DNA from: Kiritimatiellales bacterium | Lineage (GTDB): Bacteria; Verrucomicrobiota; Kiritimatiellia; Kiritimatiellales; Pontiellaceae | NCBI GenBank assembly: GCA_015486775.1 | Contig: WFRA01000223.1 | Coordinates: forward strand, 1 to 9,335 | Direction of reading: 5' to 3' | Length of the DNA stretch: 9,335 nt | In this document: positions 5,525 through 9,335 of the stretch, one piece after another | Layout: every line of letters starts with the position of its first letter | How positions within the stretch are numbered: position 1 is the first letter of the stretch | Made by a program: the position numbers and the translations under genes | Notes under the pieces: generated by a model | What the model was told of the DNA's origin: nothing | Databases searched by the model: none | Seen by the model: the letters and a program-made list of their open reading frames with translations, nothing else

Positions 5525-6719
5525 ATGTGGAAAGAGATCGAAGCGGCGCCTGCCGATGCCATTCTGGGGCTCACCGAGGCCTTCAAAAAAGATTCCAATC
5601 CCCGGAAAGTCAACCTCGGGGTGGGGGTGTATAAGGACGACCAGGGCATCACGCCGATCCTCGGGTGCATCAAGGCCGCCGAGTGCGCCCTGCTCGAAAG
5701 CGAGAGTTCCAAGGGCTATCTTCCAATCTCCGGAAGCCCCGCCTATGCCGCCAATGTCCAGAAGTTGCTCTTTGGCGCGGATAGCGAGGTGGTCGCCTCC
5801 AAGCGCGCCATAACCGTCCACACGCCGGGCGGAACCGGTGCGCTACGCGTGGGGGGCGATTTGCTCAAAAAGTTTGCTCCGGATGCCAAGCTGTGGGTCA
5901 GCGCCCCCACCTGGGCCCCACAAGGGAGTCTTTTCGGCGGCGGGATTCGAGATCGGCGACTATCCCTACTACGACTCCGGAACCAAATCGGTCGATTTTT
6001 CCGCTATGCTTTCTACGCTTGAAGAGATTCCTGCGGGCGATGTGGTGCTGATGCACGTCTGCTGCCACAACCCCACCGGCGTCGATCTCTCCGTCGGGCA
6101 GTGGGAACAGGTGGTGGCTGTGGCCGCTTCCAAGGGTTGGACGCCCTTCCTCGACTTTGCCTACCAGGGCTTTGGCGCCGGCATCGAGGAGGATCGCCGC
6201 GCGGTCGAGCTCTTCGCCGCGGCAGGAGTCGACTTCTTTGTCGCCAGCTCCTTCTCCAAAAACTTCGGGCTCTACAACGAGCGCACCGGCGCGTTGACCA
6301 TTGTCAGCCCCTCTGCCGAAGAGGCGGTGGTGGCCATGAGCCACCTCAAGAAAACCATCCGCGTCAACTATTCCAACCCGCCCGCGCATGGCGGCCTCTC
6401 CGCCAGCGCCGTGCTCGACGACCCCGCCCTCTACGAACAGTGGATCGGCGAGGTGGCCGAAATGCGCGAGCGCATCAAAGCCATGCGCTCCGCGCTGGTT
6501 GACGGCCTCGCCGCCCGCGGCGTGGAGCAGGATTTTTCCTACATCGAGCGGCAGCGCGGCATGTTTTCCTTCAGCGGGCTCTCCGACGAAGCCGTTGCAT
6601 GGCTTCGCGAAAACAAGAGCATCTACATCGTCAAGGGTGGCCGCATCAACGTGGCCGGCCTCACCTCCGCCAACATCGGCTATGTCTGCGACGCCATCGC
6701 CGAGGCGCTGAAAGGGTAG
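5525..6719 (+). pseudogene. aspC: Aspartate/aromatic aminotransferase (AspC/TyrB type), frameshifted near 5918
   Basis: Class I PLP aminotransferases of this family interconvert aspartate or aromatic amino acids with 2-oxoglutarate and glutamate in the cytoplasm. The first 131 residues (MWKEIEAAPADAILGLTEAF through WVSAPTWA) read from 5525. The rest (HKGVFSAAGFEIGDYPYYDS to the TAG at 6717) reads in another frame from 5919. Both halves match E. coli AspC closely from memory: NLGVGVYKDD, HTPGGTGALR, CCHNPTGVD, DFAYQGFGAG, SSFSKNFGLYNERTGA with the PLP lysine (codon at 6258), NYSNPPAHGG, GMFSFSGL and GRINVAG. If two bases are missing at about 5918, the protein has 398 residues and the PLP lysine and substrate arginine fall at 246 and 374, as in E. 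coli. As written, translation gives a truncated product of 165 residues ending at 6022 without the PLP lysine. No further stops or decay are seen, so a sequencing error or very recent deletion is likely. Specificity between aspartate and tyrosine is unresolved. Confidence 0.9.
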
Positions 6720-6769
6720 GCCGAAGCTCCGCTCCGGTGCCGTGCTCGACCCGCCGGGGGCTTCGGCGG
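6720..6769 (+). terminator. Nested inverted repeats downstream of the aminotransferase
   Basis: GCCGAAGC (6720-6727) pairs perfectly with GCTTCGGC (6760-6767) over a 32-nt loop, starting right after the stop codon. A shorter alternative stem CCGCCG (6751-6756) with CGGCGG (6764-6769) and a 7-nt loop competes for the same right arm. No T tract follows, so this is a weak candidate for a terminator or 3' stabilising stem. It separates the NDK-aminotransferase unit from the hydrolase gene. Confidence 0.4.
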
Positions 6770-6801
6770 CGCGTGAATGATTGTTCCTTGTCAACTTTGC
6801 C

Positions 6802-6805
6802 GGAG
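6802..6805 (+). promoter_or_regulatory. Ribosome binding site deciding the GH31 start
   Basis: GGAG is 1 nt from the ATG at 6807 but 7 nt from the in-frame ATG at 6813, which is therefore the better start. The sequence again reads ATGAATATG, as at the NDK start. Confidence 0.6.
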
Positions 6806-6812
6806 AATGAAT

Positions 6813-9335
6813 ATGGTAAAACGGGTTGGATATAATTGGGTCTATGCACTGCTGTCGGTTGTCATGATGGGGGGCAGAGTCTTTGCGATGGAGGGGAATC
6901 CGGCGGCCAACGGCAAGGCGGTGGTTGCGGCGGGCGATGTGCGGATCACGGTGCTGACCCCGGGGCTGCTGCGCCTGGAGTGGGCGGAAAACGGCGTATT
7001 CGAGGATCGCGCCAGCCTTACGTTCGTCAACCGCGAAACCCCCGTTCCGGACTACACGGTCTCCAGGAAGGATGGAACGCTCGAAATCAAAACGGATCGA
7101 CTTTTGCTGAAGTACAAGATCGGCAGCGGCCGGTTTACGAAGGAAAATCTTTCGATTGACCTCGATGTCGGGGGGATGCGCACGAGCTGGCGTTTCGGTG
7201 ATGTGGACAGCGGAAACCTCCTGGGCACCACCCGGACGCTGGACAAGTGCAACGGCTCGTGGCACGCCACCCACAAGGAAAACATCAAGCTGGGCCAGGG
7301 CATTGTTTCGCGCAGCGGCTGGTGCTTGGTCGACGACAGCAAAAAGCCGCTCTTCGACCAGTCCGACTGGCCATGGGTGGTGGCCCGCCCCGAAGGCGAG
7401 CGGCAGGATCTCTATTTCTTCGGCTACGGCCACGACTACAAGACGGCTCTGGCGGACTTTGTCGCCGTGGCGGGGAAGATCGCCCTTCCGCCCCGGTTTG
7501 TCTTTGGCAACTGGTGGTCCAAATATTGGAACTACAACGACGAGCAGTTTCGCGATATCGTCCGGCAGTTCGGTCGCTACGATCTCGGGCTCGATGTGCT
7601 GGTGGTGGATATGGACTGGCACATCACCTCCATGCCGGAATGGTTTTCCAAGGATGGGAAAAGGCAGAAGGATCCCGCCGGGCAGCGTGCCGGCTGGACG
7701 GGGTTCACCTGGAACCGGAACTATTTTCCGGATCCCGCAAAATTCCTGAAGTGGACGAACGAGAACGGAATCAAGACCTGCCTCAACCTCCACCCGGCCA
7801 GCGGCATCCAGCCCCACGAGGAGCAGTATGCCGACTTTGCCAAGGCCATGGGCGTGGATCCCGCAACGAAAAAATATGTGCCGTTCGATATTACCGACAA
7901 GCGCTTCGCCAAGGCCTACATGGATATTCTCCTCCACCCCATGGAAAGGATGGGGGTCGATTTCTGGTGGCTCGATTGGCAGCAGTGGGGCGGAACAAAG
8001 ATCGAGGGGGTCAATCCCACCTTCTACCTCAACTATGTCCACTTCAGCGATATGGAGCGCGAGGGCGGCAAGCGGCCGCTGATTTTCCACCGCTGGGGAG
8101 GGCTGGGCAACCACCGCTACCAGATCGGGTTTTCGGGCGACACGCTCATCACCTGGAAGTCGCTGGCCTACCAACCCTGGTTCACCGCCACCGCCGCCAA
8201 CGTGGGCTTCGGTTTCTGGAGCCACGACATCGGCGGGCACTATTTCCGCTACGGCTTCGGCGACCCCGGCAACGCGGAGCTCTACACCCGCTGGATCCAG
8301 TGGGGCGTGCTCAGCCCCGTCTTCCGGACGCACGCCACCGCCTCGTTCGAGATCGAGCGCCGCCCCTGGGCCTATCCGATGGAATATTTCCAGGCCATGC
8401 GCAAGGCCTACGACCTGCGTAGTAGCCTGATCCCCTACATCTACACCTCCGCCCGCGAGGCCTACGACACCGGCATCTCGCTCTGCCGCCCGCTCTACTA
8501 CGACTGGCCCGAACTGGAGGAGGCCTATTCCTCCTCCAACCAGTACATGTTCGGCGACAGCCTGCTGGTCAACCCCGTCGTCGCCCCGATGGCGGACGGG
8601 CAAAAGGTTGCGATGCAGGAAACCTGGCTGCCGCCGGGCGAGTGGATCGAATACGAAACCGGAACCCTCCTTTCCGGTCCCGCCCGGATCGAGCGCCCCT
8701 TCGCCCTCGACCAGATTCCCCTCTATGTCCGGGCCGGCGCGATTGTCCCGACGGGGCCGCGGATGAAGCGGGTCGGCGAAAAGCCGGTCGATCCCTTGAT
8801 CCTGAACATCTATCCCGGAAGCGAAGGCAAGGTTTCCGTCTACGAAGATGCCGGCAACGACCAAAAGTTCAAGGGCGGCGAGTTTGCCTTTACCGATGTT
8901 GAGTTTAGTCGAGGGGACGGGAAGACCGTGGTCGCCGTGCATCCCGTCCGGGGTTCGTATGCGGGAATGCCCGCCTCCCGCGGCTACGAGCTGCGCCTAG
9001 TGAACACCTTCCCGCCCGATTCCGTTGCGATTAACGGACAGGAGGTTCCCTACAGCGACGAGCCGGTTTCCAATAGTTGGAACTACGACGGCAACGAACT
9101 CACCACTGTGATCCACATTTCCAGCCGCGTGGTGGACAAGGGGATCGAAGTCGTCGTGGCGGACAACTCTGCCGACACCGCGCCGCTTTCGGGCATGAAG
9201 GGCAAGATCAGGCAGCTGCGCAATCTGGTCGACCATGCCAAGCGCCCGAAAGAGCCGAGGTACAAGTTCGAGCCCGCCGCCAGCGCCGCGCTCACCGGCC
9301 GAAAAATGACCTACCATCCCGAACAGGCCGTGGAG
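6813..9335 (+). CDS. Secreted glycoside hydrolase family 31 enzyme (C-terminus beyond window)
   Basis: GH31 enzymes (alpha-glucosidases, alpha-xylosidases, sulfoquinovosidases, transglucosidases) cleave alpha-linked sugars by a retaining mechanism. The frame is open from the ATG at 6813 to the edge, 841 codons. Residues 1-25 form a signal peptide: basic MVKR, hydrophobic core and a likely cut after VFA. There is no lipobox cysteine, so the enzyme should be periplasmic or exported. A beta-sandwich N-domain (about 30-225) precedes the TIM barrel from PPRFVFGNWWSKYWNY (about 225). The nucleophile motif FWWLDWQQWG has Asp388; the FSGDT motif has the acid/base Asp443. The barrel continues through WSHDIGGHYF and VFRTHA, followed by the beta domain (DSLLVNPVVAP, PLYVRAGAIVP) and a DUF5110-like segment (about 650-720, VSVYEDAGND). 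At least 100 further residues follow, so there is an additional C-terminal region. Substrate specificity cannot be assigned. The 93-nt gap upstream shows no clear promoter. Confidence 0.93.
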   Translation, partial: MVKRVGYNWVYALLSVVMMGGRVFAMEGNPAANGKAVVAAGDVRITVLTPGLLRLEWAENGVFEDRASLTFVNRETPVPDYTVSRKDGTLEIKTDRLLLKYKIGSGRFTKENLSIDLDVGGMRTSWRFGDVDSGNLLGTTRTLDKCNGSWHATHKENIKLGQGIVSRSGWCLVDDSKKPLFDQSDWPWVVARPEGERQDLYFFGYGHDYKTALADFVAVAGKIALPPRFVFGNWWSKYWNYNDEQFRDIVRQFGRYDLGLDVLVVDMDWHITSMPEWFSKDGKRQKDPAGQRAGWTGFTWNRNYFPDPAKFLKWTNENGIKTCLNLHPASGIQPHEEQYADFAKAMGVDPATKKYVPFDITDKRFAKAYMDILLHPMERMGVDFWWLDWQQWGGTKIEGVNPTFYLNYVHFSDMEREGGKRPLIFHRWGGLGNHRYQIGFSGDTLITWKSLAYQPWFTATAANVGFGFWSHDIGGHYFRYGFGDPGNAELYTRWIQWGVLSPVFRTHATASFEIERRPWAYPMEYFQAMRKAYDLRSSLIPYIYTSAREAYDTGISLCRPLYYDWPELEEAYSSSNQYMFGDSLLVNPVVAPMADGQKVAMQETWLPPGEWIEYETGTLLSGPARIERPFALDQIPLYVRAGAIVPTGPRMKRVGEKPVDPLILNIYPGSEGKVSVYEDAGNDQKFKGGEFAFTDVEFSRGDGKTVVAVHPVRGSYAGMPASRGYELRLVNTFPPDSVAINGQEVPYSDEPVSNSWNYDGNELTTVIHISSRVVDKGIEVVVADNSADTAPLSGMKGKIRQLRNLVDHAKRPKEPRYKFEPAASAALTGRKMTYHPEQAVE

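Noticed and set aside
5912..5924. Programmed +1 ribosomal frameshifting to make full-length aminotransferase
   Set aside because: A +1 shift would give a protein one residue short of family spacing at this site, the zero frame continues for about 100 bases without a stop, and no stimulating element is evident. A 2-base deletion explains the numbering better.
6831..6836. A perfect TATAAT inside the first codons of the GH31 gene
   Set aside because: No -35 element lies at a usable distance (the nearest TTG-type hexamer is about 28 nt away) and the position is inside the signal peptide codons.
5898..8942. A 1014-codon open frame on the minus strand opposite the aminotransferase and GH31 genes
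   Set aside because: Its codons are exactly in register with the sense codons, so it stays open merely because TTA, CTA and TCA are avoided in these GC-rich genes. Its protein is low in recognisable motifs, while the sense strand carries all the family motifs.

Overview
The window is GC-rich, densely packed bacterial chromosome. It holds six protein-coding loci and one tRNA gene, with no sign of CRISPR, phage, insertion sequence or defence genes. Most of it is housekeeping: DNA repair, translation and RNA processing, nucleotide and amino-acid metabolism. It ends in a secreted glycoside hydrolase. A bacterium of the PVC group (Verrucomicrobiota/Kiritimatiellota-like) would fit a polysaccharide-degrading lifestyle and the unusual two-domain nucleoside diphosphate kinase, but that placement is inference only; the sequence contains no taxonomic marker.

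Layout. Positions 1-1523 (minus) are the first 507 codons of uvrB, which runs off the left edge. Only 12 nt upstream of its start is tRNA-Ser(CGA) (1536-1623, minus), with an encoded CCA end and a plausible sigma70 promoter. A DEAD-box RNA helicase of the short YfmL type (1781-2920, plus) diverges from the tRNA and converges on rsmB, a 16S rRNA m5C methyltransferase (2949-4280, minus). The two stop codons sit in the arms of one inverted repeat. rsmB and the next gene diverge across only 56 nt, where two candidate promoters overlap around a GC-rich dyad.

The gene at 4337-5491 (plus) is a duplicated nucleoside diphosphate kinase. Its C-terminal copy keeps the KPD motif and phospho-accepting His353; its N-terminal copy has lost both. 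It is followed after 33 nt by an AspC-type aspartate/aromatic aminotransferase (5525-6719), probably co-transcribed. The aminotransferase reading frame is broken near 5918. Restoring two missing bases puts the PLP lysine at residue 246 and the substrate-binding arginine at 374, the numbering of E. coli AspC, so this looks like a recent 2-base deletion or a sequence error. After an inverted repeat, a GH31 glycoside hydrolase with a signal peptide begins at 6813 and runs off the right edge.

I do not see a new multi-gene system. The items most worth checking are the half-dead tandem NDK, the aminotransferase frameshift, the tRNA-to-uvrB junction without a ribosome binding site, and the overlapping rsmB/NDK promoters.
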